A stretch of 64,000 nt of DNA from Amblyornis subalaris (GCA_018881555.1 JACAXG010000012.1:4116663-4180662); one strand, 5' to 3'; positions 22,314-35,739 are shown, numbered from the stretch's first letter. Translations and numbers: made by a program. Notes: a model not told the origin generated them from the letters alone.

Positions 22314-24758
22314 GTCTTCATAGATCTTGGCATAAGAATCAAGCAAATGTTATCAGGAAGAAGAATGGCTAGGAAGAGAGTTTTAGGACAGAATATAAAT
22401 ATTAATTTGTTGATAATATTTTGTGTTTAGAGAATTAGAATTTTCTCTTGATCTTCAAAAAATTAGAAAGGTGAAGTAGGCATTTCTCATCTCAGCAGAA
22501 GCTAATGTTTGGTTTGTAATTTTTTTAGCCATATACCACTTGGCATTTTGTACTGGGAACTGGCTCTTTTTTCCACAGAAAGATGGATGTCTCATTGTCA
22601 TTCCAGACCATACAAGCGGCATGTTGGTGCAATGATGTAAGAAAGCAATTTTCTGCCCTATTTTATTGATTTATAGTATTTTAGTAAAGTGATAAAAACT
22701 TAATGCTAGGGATAAAAAGGAGTCTCATCTGATGTAGAGGCAGTAGGAAAGAATAGAGAATGAGGAAGATCTGGCATTAATATATATTTGCCATGTTTTC
22801 TCAGGCCTCTCCTGTAGTAGACCATTAACTAAGTTAATGTGTAAACTTTTTGACTAAGATATTTTCTAGGCATTAATCCCTTCTTCCAAGGCACAGCTTG
22901 GTGCAGGATTCTAGCTTCTTGAAGCATACACATGCACAAGCACAGGCAAATCCTAAAGGTCACAGCAGAAAGCACAACTGACTCCTTTGGGCTGGGAGGC
23001 TTAGTGCTGAGGAAGCAGATTCAGGGGCACTTTTGCATAGTGGGATTCAGCAATAAGCAAGAATGTGATTCCACAGAATTTCATCTGCTTCACAGCAGTT
23101 CCTTGGGCAGCTTGTCCCAGGGGTGTTACACAACTCTAAGTTCACATTTTTGCTTCCTGCAGGGGAACTCCTGAAGCAGACAAGCCCTGAGGCAGAAACT
23201 CCTACATCTGTTGGTAAACCTCCTCTTGGGATACTCCCTCATCCTTGTGGCTCAGGATAGGGACTCTTGTTACACCCATGGAAGGACCATATCTTCGATC
23301 CCCTGTCTTCTTTCCTAGCACCAGAAAATGAGGTCCCTCAAGTCCAGATTCATAAGAACTGGGCTTGTGCCAATTTACAGGCAGGCCAAATTTTGTTGGA
23401 AATCAGTTCATCTGAAAACTACATTACACACTGTTCTAGGATGTTGTACACAAGTGAATATATGTGGGATGTTAGTAAATGGAAGCTGGAGCATGCTAGG
23501 AAGCAACATTTTCATTCACAATGGCATCCCCCCGTTTTCTCCAAACAATACAGGGAATATTGCTGAAGCCCCCCAAAAGGGAGCTCAAAGGAAATTCAAA
23601 GGAATTCAGGACATTTTTAATGCTGTTGATAAGTTAAGGTCAACAGGAAAATATTAACTGTGGCTACACCCATGCCTTTTTGGGTTTGTTTGGGGTTTCT
23701 TTTAGTTANATTGGAGAACTCCTCACATTGCCTATGTAACGGGAGAAGGGTATTTTACAGCCAAGCACCAAACTAACCTTCTGAAGTCTGATCTAGTCTA
23801 ATTCATCAAGTGAAATATTTATTTGCCCTTGGAAAAAGCTCGGGTATGAAATAAGCTGTACACACCACAGGTATCTTCAGGACTGAGATTCCCATGTGAA
23901 AGAAAGGGAATGCCACTATGACAGCCTAGTGAAGCCCCATCGCACAGTATTAAAGCTCCTACAAGGAAAGTGCTTGCTAGCTCTTAGTCCTGCTTGGAAA
24001 CTCTAAGCTGATCTACCAAAAGCACTGATCCACTTCCTACCAAAGTTGTTTCTAAAGGCTATACTTGAAGTTGTGAGAGTACATATTTATTGCTAAAAAA
24101 ATTTCAGAGGATTGAAAATTATATCAAAATTTGTGGTCAAAAAGGCACTGCATGGAATACACACAGCTCATAATGCTGCCAAGGATTCAGATTCAAAAGG
24201 CAGAAGAAAACACGGCATATTTTTAAGTAAATGGTATATTTGACTTCACAGAGTAAACTGCCTGGGCCTTTACCTTTGGAGAACTGCACTGTGTAAATCC
24301 AGACACTGACACCAGGATCAAAAACAATGGAAAGAAAACGAGTGTTAATTTAACTTCAGCCTCACCATTTTATTTCATAATTTCACTCTGTTATGTATTG
24401 AAACTAGTCCTCATACTTGACTCAATTTTGTGTCTTTTAATGACCTGTCAAAAACTCAGTCAGGGCTTATTGTATTTATATTTTTAATTAGTTTAGTAAG
24501 GAGATGGACTGCTTATATTTGATTTTTTTAATTAACTGTGAAAATTTCTGCACCAGGATGATACTGTGCACATTGATATGTGCGTTTCTTTATGTTGCGT
24601 TTGCTGTGTGATATATTGGAGACAGAAGAAGTGTCACTGGAAAAGCATGCCTAAACAGTGCTTCACAGATTGCTGGAGCACTGATGGGAGTTGGTTATGT
24701 ATCATGTAATTAATTCTTTGTATTCTAGCATGCATCTCAGGCCAGTACTAAAGAAAAT

Positions 24759-24779
24759 CATGTCAGGTCAGGTCATGTC
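24759..24779 (+). repeat. Short repeat with nuclear-receptor half-sites
   Basis: The string 'tcatgtcaggtcaggtcatg' contains two overlapping AGGTCA-type half-sites spaced by five bases. Their spacing does not fit a canonical direct-repeat response element, so chance or a short tandem duplication is as likely as function. Confidence 0.4.
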
Positions 24780-25504
24780 CCTAGCAGCTTTTTGTTACAC
24801 TGGGATGTGTAGACTTTATTGCTTACGCAAAGAAGTCACACCTTGTCATCTCTGGTGACTTGCATTCTCTGGCCACAGAACAAATGCTTCATTGACTGTG
24901 GCTTCTGGCTGTATTTTGATTGTTATGGGATGCCTTAGCCACAGCCTTCCTCAAATCCAGCTCTAGAACTTTCACTGTTTCACCAGCTTGTGTCTGTCTT
25001 GTTCAAAATTCATAACTTACTAGAGTGGGAGTGAATGCAGGGTGCCTAATTCATTTCAGAAGTCCCTACACAGCAGCTGTGTGGGAATGAAGTCTATTCA
25101 ATGTAATATTAAGCTCGATTTCAATGAGGAAAAAATGGAGGTACAGCTGTTCACGCAGACAAATTTAACCTCTGTCCCTTTAATCAGTTTTCTACTGATA
25201 GCGTAAAAAATAAGAGTTGCAATTAGAAAGCAATGCATTGCTCTGGTGGGCTTGGATCCACATACCCTGCTAAGACACCATCAATGTTTTAACTTGCAAT
25301 TGTTGCAAGAAAGGAGGAAGAGAAAAATTATCAGGCAACTTTGATTTGCACAGGTGATCTGGAATAATTACACAGTTATCAAACAACAGCACAGGAGGAT
25401 TAACACAATTTACTCTGTAATCACCACTGCTCACAGCGAAGTTACTCTGTGGATCACTATGCAATAACACGCATTATTTCACAGTAACTATGCAAGAACT
25501 GAAG

Positions 25505-25951
25505 TCAACAGAGAATGCTGCACAAACGGAGCAAATCATTGGAAGTTAGAGGTCTAAGTGTTCCAAGAAGTGACATGAGTTTTATTAGATGGATGATTTT
25601 CAGGTTTTTATTAATAGCCTCAGAGGTTTGCAGAAGAGCTACAACACTGCTCGAGGAGCTAAGGAAGAAGATCTCAAGTCTATTCAAGGAGCTCCCAAGC
25701 GCAGAGGCATTGGCTCTCATGGGTACATTTATTACCCTTTTAACAGTCCCACTGCACGAGGCAATGCAGAAAGCAGATCGTTCTTGTGTTCCCTCAGAGC
25801 AGGCATTAAAATTTCGTTTGGACTGAAGGAAGATTTTTAAGCCCTTGTCTTGTGCAGCTAGTAGGACCAGCTTCAGTTCTACAAAATACAGACCTTGTAA
25901 TCTGCTTATAAATGCACTGACTCGTGCTCCAGAGACCAAGGACATGAACAC
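25505..25951. other. Multi-frame open stretch, coding status doubtful
   Basis: Stops are unusually sparse here. A 148-codon frame runs on the minus strand (25505-25951), and frames of 103 codons (25515-25826) and 83 codons (25589-25840, ATG start) run on the plus strand. The 83-codon product contains 'RGAKEEDLKSIQGAPKRRG', which is polar and not low-complexity, but I recognise no domain in any of the three products. Splice signals and a promoter are not evident. The block may be a conserved non-coding element, a decayed exon or chance. Confidence 0.2.
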
Positions 25952-26070
25952 AAAGTGCCGAAGAAAATGAGAGATTACTCAGCCATTCAAGCACAGACCA
26001 TGGACGACTTGCAGTCCTGCACACTGAGGGTGCATTTTCAAACAGTCTTGGACAAAGAAACCACTAAAAA

Positions 26071-26120
26071 TACAGGAGAATAAGGAGAAAGAAATAGGAG
26101 ATATAAGAAATAAGGAGATA
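26071..26120 (+). repeat. Purine-rich imperfect repeat
   Basis: Imperfect units resembling 'aaggaga' and 'aataaggaga' are repeated across about 50 bp, almost without pyrimidines other than T. Confidence 0.6.
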
Positions 26121-29100
26121 TTTTTTATCCATATGGTTCTTTATAAATAGGTAATTTTTATCTGTGCTTTACTCAATCAAATGTTTACAAGACTGTTTGG
26201 TCTCAAAGATGCCTTCTAAAAGATGTATTGCTTTAAGAGATATTGCTCTACAGTTAATGTAACAGAGAACAATGTTTTGATTAATGCCTTCCCATTAGCG
26301 TATGGACAAACTAGATTGTGTTACAGGATTATGGGCTGAGTTGGTAATGCAAAGGAAAAAACATGCTCAAAACTGGAGTAACAATTATGCTTCATGGAGG
26401 ACATCGAGGCAGCTGACAGACAATACTATGTACTGCAGTTCTTTAAATAATTATTAACACCTAATTGTTCATATATATTCACATTTTTAAATGAATCTAT
26501 TATCATGCTCCTATTCGTGTTGAACTTCAGCACTGAAGTAGTGACATGTCTGCTTGTTAAAACATTCACAGAAATAACCCACACAGAGCAACTGAAATTT
26601 GAGTTTCAGATACTGATCATTCAGGACCATCTGCTCAGAGTCTGTGGGGCAGGAAGTTACTGAAGTAATTTGACAAAATTTCAGTTAGCAATTAAATTTG
26701 TGAAAATCTCAAGACAATTTGCAACAACCTGCAAGCTGTAAAATACGTCAGTTTAACAAAAGAAATATATAGATAATATTTTTGAGGCTGTTTGACTACC
26801 ACAGGAATGGACCCATGATAATGACCCACAGGGTCCCTGATTATCAAATGTCCCGATCATCCTGAATTATGGGCTCTGTTCCGTATGCAACAGCACACAA
26901 TGCTGTATTTTAAAATGCTTCTCTTAATCTTCTGCAAGGGAAGCGTCTGCCAGAGCATCTAAAACAAATGGTTCTAAATCTTGCCTGATTAGACTCAACT
27001 GCACTTGCAATCTACCTCCCCCTACGTTCGTCTATTACTGTTTAAATCCATATACGTTATTCTCATTGCTGGAAAGATGCAGTAATGCTTCATGATGCTC
27101 TTTCTACTCTAATGCTGCATAGCAGTTGCTTTCTTTAGGCCTCAGCTCTTACCTACATCTGTGCTTACTGAAGTGAGACTTTAATTTGCTACACCACGCC
27201 AAGGTATTAATAGACAATTATTTATTGCAAATCTGAACCATTTATACTGTTTACTGGCTGACACAATGTAAAATTTTGATCCAAATGTTAATGTGTCCAT
27301 GGCATTGCATAATTCTATTCCACAGCAAGGTTTATTTCTTTCCTCAATGAATCGAACTTGCAATATGAGGAAATAGAGTTTTAGCTGATGAATGATTTAC
27401 AGTCTCAAACTTATAAGACTGCTTACTTATACAAATAAGGGAAAATATCTAATTAAAATAGCACAGCAAATTAGAAAAATTTAGGATTTTACTGGAGGCA
27501 AAATGGATGGAGAAAAAATGGAAATAAGTTGCAAAGTACTNAAAGGATAAATGAATAAATCTTATGTTAGTCATTTTAAGGCAATTATAGTTTTTAGTAG
27601 GCATCTTTGAGACCAGACAGTCTTATAAACATTCAGTTGAGTAGAGCACAGATAAAAATTACCTATTCATAGAGAACCATACGGATAGGAAAGCACTTCA
27701 AAGTCTCCAAATGTCTCGTGAAATTACCTTTACGAATATTTTTTGCAGTAGGGCAAAAAACCCCCAAAACTGGAAAAAGAGCTTTATAGATAGAAAAATT
27801 TCATTATACAGAAGATGTAATTTGAAGTGCTTATCTGCTCAAGTTTAGATATCATGCTTTTAATGCCATCTAGACATGGAACCTTCTTTAACTGATACCT
27901 GTAGGAATCTTCAAAATGCAGATGTTTGAATTAAAGTAATATTTTTCTAGAGCTCATTTCTCTTGGCTTTTTCTAATGAACTGTGATATTAAGTTAATCT
28001 TTTCCCCTTGTTATGATAAAGTGTTATAAGGCAGTTCTAATTAAATCTCTACTATATTCAAGTAATAATACCCAGAACCTGTGGTCAATTCAGCTTACAA
28101 AAGACATTCAAAGTCTTTGTAATATTTCAGCTTATATGGACAAGATTACACCGGAAAGAGCTCTACCAGACAGAATGAGCCTCATTCAGTACCAGAACAC
28201 CTGGAAGGCACCCTATCCAAGGCTTCATCTGGGATGCAGCAGAACAGCTCCATTCCCCAACCACCTGTTTTTTTTTTGGCGGGTTGGTTTTGTTTTGTTT
28301 AGTTTTTTCAGATTTGTCAAGCCCATAAAGGGCCCCAGATGTCATTCCAGGATATCAGAAAGATGAATAATGACACTAGATGAGTACTGGGTTTATTATG
28401 TTGGCACAGATTTGTGGCTGACCAGCTGTGAGCCCATGGAAGCAATGGTAACAGGTAAGAGGTAGGGGGACGCATTTCTATACATTACAGCAGAATACAA
28501 CTAGCCAGTGTCACTTTGCCCACTGCGTAAAGGAAAATGGATAACCTGTACAGGTCTGAGATCCATGAAATCAGTGGAAATAGGAGCACATCTGTACACC
28601 ACAAGCAAGTGTTGAAACATTTTTTCCGGAACATTGATAAGGATTTTTTTTGCACCTATAGTGCAAAAATCAGACTGAAGGGGAAAACCTGCTAAATTAC
28701 TTCCTTTTTCATTACTAATTAAGGAAGAAATAATATATAGTTGCGATTCCCTGTCTCAATGGCCTCATCAACAAAAGCATTGGATGTGGTGCTGTCAAAA
28801 GCTTAGCACCCAGGCAAGGCATGGCAGGAGCAGTGAGGCTGCTCACACACCAGTTGCTTCTTCGAAGTTCTTTAGAGAACAAATATAAGAACAGTTATTT
28901 TGAAGCCTATTATAGTACTTTGTAAAATATGACACAGGAACTAGCGTGCAGGTAATGACTGCAGTGGCAAAGATAATGCCACTGTGAGGCTGAAAGAAAT
29001 GAAGAATAAGAAGGATTTTGTCTACCATCCCTCCCTCCAAGTACAACAATCAGAGCTGTCTAGAACAGTCCCTGTTCCTGCTGTGAATTAGACAACTTTT

Positions 29101-29139
29101 TCTTTTTGTTTAACATGCATTCACATTGAGATGTCTTTT
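26121..29139. other. Unique AT-rich non-coding DNA
   Basis: No gene was recognised. It contains the T/G-rich simple run at 28268-28309 and one ambiguous base at 27541. Confidence 0.6.
28268..28309 (+). repeat. T-rich simple repeat (TTTTG-like)
   Basis: A run of ten or more T is followed by 'ggttttgttttgttt', a short imperfect TTTTG repeat ending in 'agttttttca'. Confidence 0.7.
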
Positions 29140-29400
29140 CGAGCTACCAGGATACACGCTGTCGATGCATATTAATGACAGGATGTAATTTTTACTATTA
29201 TTGTTCTGTAATATAGAATATGTCTAACTACATTTTGTTTATTAGTCGTAATACACAAAGAGACAAGACACCAGAACGGCTCTTTTGGAGGCTTCACATC
29301 CTAGGCTGCAAATGCATATTAACAATAGTACACATTTATGTGTTATGGTTTCATAAAATGCATTTGCATAATATGAAATCATAATCCCAAATGTACAGTA
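29140..29400. promoter_or_regulatory. Candidate POU/SOX-site enhancer
   Basis: Eleven-base arms 'tgcaaatgcat' (29307-29317) and 'atgcatttgca' (29358-29368) form a perfect inverted repeat. Both arms hold octamer-like POU sites. The right one extends to 'atgcatttgcat', one mismatch from the palindromic Oct dimer element known as MORE. A SOX-like 'aacaatag' lies between them (29321-29328). POU and SOX sites together are known in enhancers of neural and pluripotent cells. Assignment to any gene is not possible from this window. Confidence 0.3.
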
Positions 29401-32179
29401 AAAACCCTATGAAAAATAGTTACTTCTCATATACTACACAATGGTTGATTTTAATCTTCACTGTCTCAGATGTGGAACTAGTTATTAGGGATTTTTTATA
29501 ATGGGAAAAACGCCTAGCCCATCCTACAGAATTAAGTCTTGCAAAATGAACCAATCAAACAAGAACCTTCTGTAAAATGGAAAAGACGGTTTGGTAGTAA
29601 TTTGCATTCACACTTCATTTAATATACTTCCAGGCTGAGATGTTACTTTCAATATCATACTAGAGACTGAAATAAACAGGCAATGCTGGCAGGTCTGGCT
29701 GCACAGCACACCAGGGGCCTATGAATGCAAAAATGTGCAGTGGGAGCGGAGCAGAAATTAGCTCAGAGCAGAAGTCACTGGCACCAGAAAACCGGCTCAG
29801 AGGAAACCTTCGCAAGAATGTGATGCTTTCGAATTCCACTGTCCAATGAATCTCAAGACAGTTTGCTCCTAGTTTGAGTGCAGAGATGGGTAAGTCTGTT
29901 TCAGTGTTGCTTTCACTTAACCGCAACCACTTGTAGGAAAAGATTGACTATGTGGACATAATTCCCAGTGTCAGAAATACAGCTGGATGTATGCCACAAC
30001 TACAATTTCTGCGAGGGAAAACAACGATTTCTACTTTTCTTCTTTGGAAAGAAGCATGGTATTTTTCACCTTGACTGGCTACTGTGCTATTTATTTAGAC
30101 AATTAGACTTTGAGCTGCTTTTGCTACATATACAATATCAAATGATTAATGGTTAATTAGCATTTTGCTAATGGAAAATAAATGTAGATATGAGTGTGTG
30201 CCATTACATTTCCTCGTTTAGTTCAAATTATCACATTTGCATTTTTATCAATAAAAATCTATGAGTTTTCTTTTTGCTAAGCCAAATGAACAGACTTAAT
30301 TATATTTAAGGCTCCAGTCCTTCAACAGATATTGTCTGGTACCCTGCTGCACCCACACCTGTCTATCACACCTTGCCAAGTTCTCTTCCCTTCCTTAAAG
30401 CATCATTTCTTGGTAGATGGGAAATCTCAGTAGTCAGTTATCTACCAGAATTTCTGAGCTTGGACTCCTCTAAGGTCTATGGTGACTTGTTCAGACACTT
30501 AACTCTTTGCAGATGAATGTATTTGGAATTATTGAGAACTGTTTGATGGGGTGAAGGGGAGAAATGAGTTTTTGTACTAAGATTATCATTAACATTTTTA
30601 CAGAACAAGTAGCTTGAAAGCTAAAGGAGATGGAGGTCTCCAGGAAAACAAATATGAAGGTTTTTGGGGTTTTTTTTGAGACTTCTACTGATTTACAAAC
30701 CACCAGAAAAAAGGCACTTTGGCTGTGAAGAATCACAGCTTGTCTAGTCACAATCCAGTACTCCCAATTTCAGCTGAGACTGAAAACAGAAAAACAAACT
30801 CTTCCTACAACAATGTATGATAAAGAGAGTTATTATTTCCATTCACCTGTCCTTTATATCAACACAGACAGCTAATCCAGGTGAATCTACCTACATTTGT
30901 CGTTGCCGGTGAACTAAAACCATACAGAATTCACGCTAAGGAACATAATTCCACCTTTTGAAAGTTTCATTATGTTATAATTTATTTATCTGGAAAGTGG
31001 GATTTTCAGATATGACTATTATTGCCATGCTGTGGCTACTAGTAACCAATGACTTGAGAAAGCCAAGACAGAGGTGAGAATGCATTTAACAGTGACTATT
31101 TTTTTATGATGGTGTGTTTATGCTGCTCACCAGAGGTGAGTCAAGCTATTTTCTGAAGCAGTCCACTGTCATCTCCTTGTCATATGCAGCAGATTCTAGA
31201 AAGACAGCAATTTCCAGCACTGGAAATGGCAGCTGAGTAACTCAAATATTTATCTAAAATTAATACTTTCAGAGCTGCCCTCCCCTCAATTTCTTTCATC
31301 AGTTGCCTTATTTGGGGATGGATCAAAACTGACACGGCCCAGCTCCTGGGAGCATTCAGTCACATGAATGTTTCATCCAAATTTTCACAGCTGAAAAGAG
31401 TGACACATGAACCAAGCAGTGCCGGTGAAATGGCACCAGCCAGGGTTTGCAGAAAGCCTGGAACCATACTTGAACACTTCTGTCTTTCACTAGATGGGAA
31501 ACTTTGCTATTGCCCAGGATGAGAAAGGACAGATGCCACCCCTTGCTGTGATTACCAGAGAATCTACACTGCCTGAGCTCCGTCTGGAAGCATTGCCTAA
31601 CATAACTATTGCTCCCAAGTGACACTTACACATTTCTTCAAGGATAATATCCTATCCAACTACTGCTCCAAAGAGGAGACAGAGCTTTCAAAGATGGAGG
31701 AAGGAGGGAACGTGTTATGCTACATCCAAATAACCTGACTCTGGTCCTGATATTGCCTAGGGAGAAAACACTAGGGCAAGGGGATGCAATGAAAACGTGA
31801 CTTAAATAGTTTTTAAAAAGCCTGGGGTAGAAAAGCAGTTCATTTTTTTCATTCATGCTGACATTCACATCAAGAATGGAATCTCTTTCACACATCTAAG
31901 AAACACTGAAACTTGTGTATTTTTTTGTAGGGCATCTGACTTGGTGCTATATGTGTTTCACATCATGTTTCCACTGTGATTTAGTTAAGGTGGGGTTTTT
32001 TTCCTCTCCAGCACTGGTAGAGTTGCAGCAGTGATGGTAATTCTGGTCTGCCTTAACGGCATGCAGCCATTCCGAAAACAGCAGAGTTTACAGGAAAGTA
32101 GAATTAGGCTCTACAGCAGACAATAGCATTGCACTTTCAAACCTGACATACCTCAAACCTATTGCCAGCACAATTTTGA
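29401..32179. other. Unique non-coding DNA
   Basis: No gene or repeat was recognised. A donor-like 'gggtaagt' occurs at 29888-29895 without a credible upstream acceptor. Confidence 0.55.
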
Positions 32180-32360
32180 GTTTGAAAAATCAGGCTCCCT
32201 TTTTGCACATGAAAACCATGGGAGTAATTATTGTCTCTTAGACTTCCAACTCCCTCATTTGTAGGCCCAAGCAGGTAGTTAGATGTCTAAGTAGCAATAA
32301 CCAAGAGAACAAAATTGCTGGCACAAAAGGGAGTTAAAAAAAATCAGGCCATTAAGATAT
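32180..32360 (+). repeat. Possible decayed amniote SINE segment
   Basis: Phrases such as 'gaaaaatcaggctccc', 'ggtagttagatgtctaagta' and 'aaaaatcaggcc' recall an amniote-wide SINE tail in which 'ttaggcacctaa' alternates with 'gaaaatctggccc'. Identity is low and the boundaries are guesses. Confidence 0.25.
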
Positions 32361-33929
32361 GTGACAAAGACTCAAAAGGAGTGAGGTGATTAAAAATGGC
32401 AGACAATGAAGAAGAACCTAGAAATGGATGAAGTTTTCTAGAACCTAAATTTCAAGTTCAATTTTTTTAATGGCAATAATTTACAAGAATAAACAAGTGG
32501 AAATGTGATGTATAGAAGTAAATTTGTCCCTAAAATAGCAAATGAACTTTGTAACAAAGTACAGTTGAGAGGTATATTGCTAACTTTAAATATTAAGCTA
32601 TTCCTGTAAGGTGCTTTTTTAAGGTGCGACATAATTTTTTTTTCTCATTTTAATAGAACTAATAAAAGTGAGATACTAGAGAGACATCATTACTCAGAGG
32701 AGTCAGATCTCGTGCTCTTAACGGAAGAGAACACCATGCCAGAACTGCTGCTGTACCTGATATCAGCAAGTCACCATTTGTTTAGCGATTTTTAACCATG
32801 TGGGGTGAAAAGCGGTGACCTGCATTTCAGGTGAGACGGATATACATGTGAACTCTGCATGTGTATAGTGTTTCTGGCAAAAATAAATAGCTGGCAGTAA
32901 CTGAACTCTCTCTTCATTGAAAGAATGCTATAGGGTTGGATATAGCCCCTGCAATAGTGCAATAAAATGAGATGAGCTTAACACTACCAGATGGTACCCT
33001 GTACAGTGCCTGAAATAAAATGGAGAATTAGGGTGCCCTAAGGTGTGCACAGGAAAGGCATTTACATGAAATAAATGGGCCTCAGACCTAGATGATGCTC
33101 AAGTATGCTACACAGGAGACAGATAGTACATCTGGTGAACAGATTTTATCACACACTGGAAAGCTATAAAGCATGCCGTTGAATTTCAGATCTAGGCTTC
33201 ACAATGACATTTTACCTGTGTTGGTATTCAGTGCTGTTTATTTTTAAAGGTGCTGTAATCTCAATGATGTGTTTTAAAAGCCTTCTTAACATTGTTTTCT
33301 GATGTGCCCCATTTTTTTGGACAGATTGATGTAACATGATGCTTTTACATGGATAAAATACAAACTACTTTGGCTGTAGATGATCATGTTTTTATTTAAT
33401 ATATCACGTTCCTGATGTGATTTTAGTAATATGGTTATACTTGTCAGCACTCCCCACTTGGGAGAAAGCCAATATGTTTTTAAAGTTAACTCCCACTTCT
33501 CCGTTTCACTGCAAGGTCTCACTGTCTATAAACCAGCACAAACTCCTTGAGACTTAAAGCAGATATATCAGATTATGGGAGGAAATCTACTAGAGTGAAT
33601 CAAATCAAAGCAATATTTTACTCTTATCTCTAGATGAAATTTCTCTTGGTTTTGTAAAATTCCTGCTCCATTCGACATTAAGATCTTTTAAAGTTTACAC
33701 TTATCATAACAGGATTCAAACTGTTAGAGGTGCTGATGAGAGCAACAGTCAGTCTGTGGTGCTGTAATTTTTTTAATGGGGAAGTAATTTAAAACTTTCC
33801 CCAGACTTCACTGTCTTTGATCGATCGATCTCTAATTCCCCTCCTTTCACCTCTCTCATATAAAGCTATCCAGGGGAGCTGAAAATGCTACCAAACTTGC
33901 ATAGAAGAAAAAATTTGAGAGACTGTAAG
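32361..33929. other. Unique AT-rich non-coding DNA
   Basis: No feature was recognised beyond a 12-bp GATC triplet repeat at 33829-33840. Confidence 0.55.
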
Positions 33930-34110
33930 GTGAATATTCCTGACAGAAAGGTCTATGGGCTGTGAAACAGTGTCTCTACGGAAATGGTGAAAGCTCCATT
34001 CCCTTGAGACATTTAAAGTTAGAAGAAACAAAGCACTATTACACTCTGAGGATATAATCCTGTTCCAGCCCCCTGTGAACAGACTAAATATTTCTAATGT
34101 CTGAAACTCT
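33930..34110 (+). repeat. Old CR1 LINE 3'-region fragment
   Basis: The order of phrases follows an older CR1 3' region: 'attcctgacagaaaggtcta' and 'gggctgtgaaacagtgtct', then 'ggaaatggtgaaagctcc', 'cccttgagacatttaaagtt', 'agaaacaaagcact' and 'ataatcctgttccagcccc', with a degraded 'ggactagatgacct' equivalent near 34080-34100. The terminal octamer repeats are missing or decayed. Divergence is much greater than in the copies at 7290 and 9057, so it comes from an older CR1 wave. Confidence 0.8.
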
Positions 34111-34929
34111 GTATACTATTACTGTTCATAATGCGAAACTACAATTTAATAATGTTAAGGGTTTGACTTGAGGCTTGCTTATACAAGAAAATGTACTCAT
34201 ATTACCATGCTGGTATAATTATATCACTGTAGTTCTATCAGTATAATCAGTATATCTCAGTGCTACCTCTCTAATAAGTGCCTTATTTGAGTTATTGTAC
34301 ACCAATTTTAAAAGCCACAGAAGTACAATAACACGAGTAAATTTTCTACACTAAGCTCAGCTGCTGGGAAGGTGGGACTCTTTAAATTATTAAGTTCTAG
34401 TTGAAGATGAAATGCACAAATAAAGGCACGGTGTACCAAACTCACACTGACGTTTATTATCAGCTGCATGTGTCAGAGAAGACGGATATTGATGGCAAAA
34501 GGAAAGTGTCACTTAAAATTCACAACAGCAGCTGCACTTGCAAAACTATCCTGTGTTCAACACATGGACAAACTCACTCTCTGTTTTTTGCTTATGTCTA
34601 AACAGCCTCAAAACAGGGCTGCTTCTAACCTGCTCTTCCACACTTTTAAATTTTTTTGCTATTATTATTGCAAATTAGTAGTGAAAGACAGGAAAATGAT
34701 GGGAAAGGTTTATGTGATTTTCTCTGAAGTAAACTAGTTACTTCACCAGAGTTCTTCCTCTGAGAGTACATCTGCATAAAGTCGTTCAGAACTTCTGGTC
34801 CATAATTTGAAGCCACACACAGCAGCATTTTGAGAAGACCACTTGGGAGTTTTCTTAGTTCTAGGGAATTTATCACAGCCACTATTGAGATGAAGCAGGG
34901 TCTTGGAATATTTTCACAGTTCAATTAAA

Positions 34930-34985
34930 ATTGTGGCGCCAACTTTGAGTTTTGGGTATCAGCCTAAGCAAATTTTCAAGACTAA
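34930..34985 (+). repeat. Possible decayed amniote repeat
   Basis: 'ccaactttgagttttgggta' followed by 'cctaagcaaattttcaag' recalls the common amniote phrases 'gcccaactttgagacacct' and 'gattttcaga'. Only a weak textual match supports it. Confidence 0.2.
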
Positions 34986-35206
34986 CAAAGAGTTATAAAA
35001 TATATACAGTGACAAGTCATTAAATAGAGCAGTGCAGTTGGGCAATACTCTGTGTACAATTAGCACTGCCAAATAGTGCCTTTCAACCATCAGTTATTCA
35101 AGAGCTCTGCTTGTCCTGCTATGTCTGCAACTCTGTATTTCACCAAGCTACAGTCCTAAATGGATCTGGAACAGGCTGCTGAATAGGAAATGTTCTTTAA
35201 ATAAGC

Positions 35207-35273
35207 AAGAAAGGAAGAGATAAGGAAAATAAATGTGGGGAAGGGAAAAATAAAAAGAAAGGAAGAGAAAGAA
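35207..35273 (+). repeat. Polypurine tract
   Basis: The tract is nearly all A and G, with units such as 'gaaaggaagaga' occurring twice (near 35209 and 35257). The asymmetry mirrors the pyrimidine tract at 14851-14940. Confidence 0.7.
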
Positions 35274-35739
35274 CCTTAGATTGCATAGATACTCTGGTCA
35301 GCTGCACAGCTTTGCAAATCCCTCCTCCCACACACATACAGCCCCCAGAGAGGAGCCTCATATGCCAGAGTTTCTGTTGTGTAGCTTCAGTCTACAAAAT
35401 TAACTTATTTTCTAAGTGGCAGTGACCTCTACTCGGCATTGGTACAGCTACAGAAATCATGAAAGAACAAGAGTAAGACCTCCCAGAGAGAGAACAAGGT
35501 TGAATATGGCTCCTCCATAATGAGCTTCCTTTAATACTGGCTACGTGCTGATTTGACTAAAGACTCCAACTAAAGACAGAGGGCCTTGTAGTGTAAATTA
35601 TGTGAGCTTCAATACACTCAGTGGTACTCTGCCAATTTACAACTATTAAGGATCTTGTCCTCAGGGCCTTTCCCATAGCAGCAGTCTTCCAAGTCACTGA
35701 GGGCTAAGGATGGGATTCAAGCGAATATAGGATCCAGTT

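Larger units (their letters stand above)
21351..25504. other. Unique non-coding DNA with an A-rich run
   Basis: No gene was recognised. The segment includes a mildly GC-rich stretch (21440-21730), the A-rich run at 22276-22313, an ambiguous base at 23709, and a short GTCAG-type repeat at 24759-24779. Confidence 0.55.

Noticed and set aside
28313..28455. Possible internal exon between a T-rich acceptor and an 'acaggtaaga' donor
   Set aside because: All three plus-strand frames contain stops, and the acceptor tract is a simple TTTTG repeat, so the signals are probably fortuitous.
29700..29895. Exon-like segment ending at a strong donor 'gggtaagt'
   Set aside because: No pyrimidine-rich acceptor precedes it, and the surrounding frames are interrupted on the plus strand.
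33829..33840. Triple GATC repeat
   Set aside because: Twelve bases only, which is expected occasionally by chance and is not a functional motif in vertebrates.
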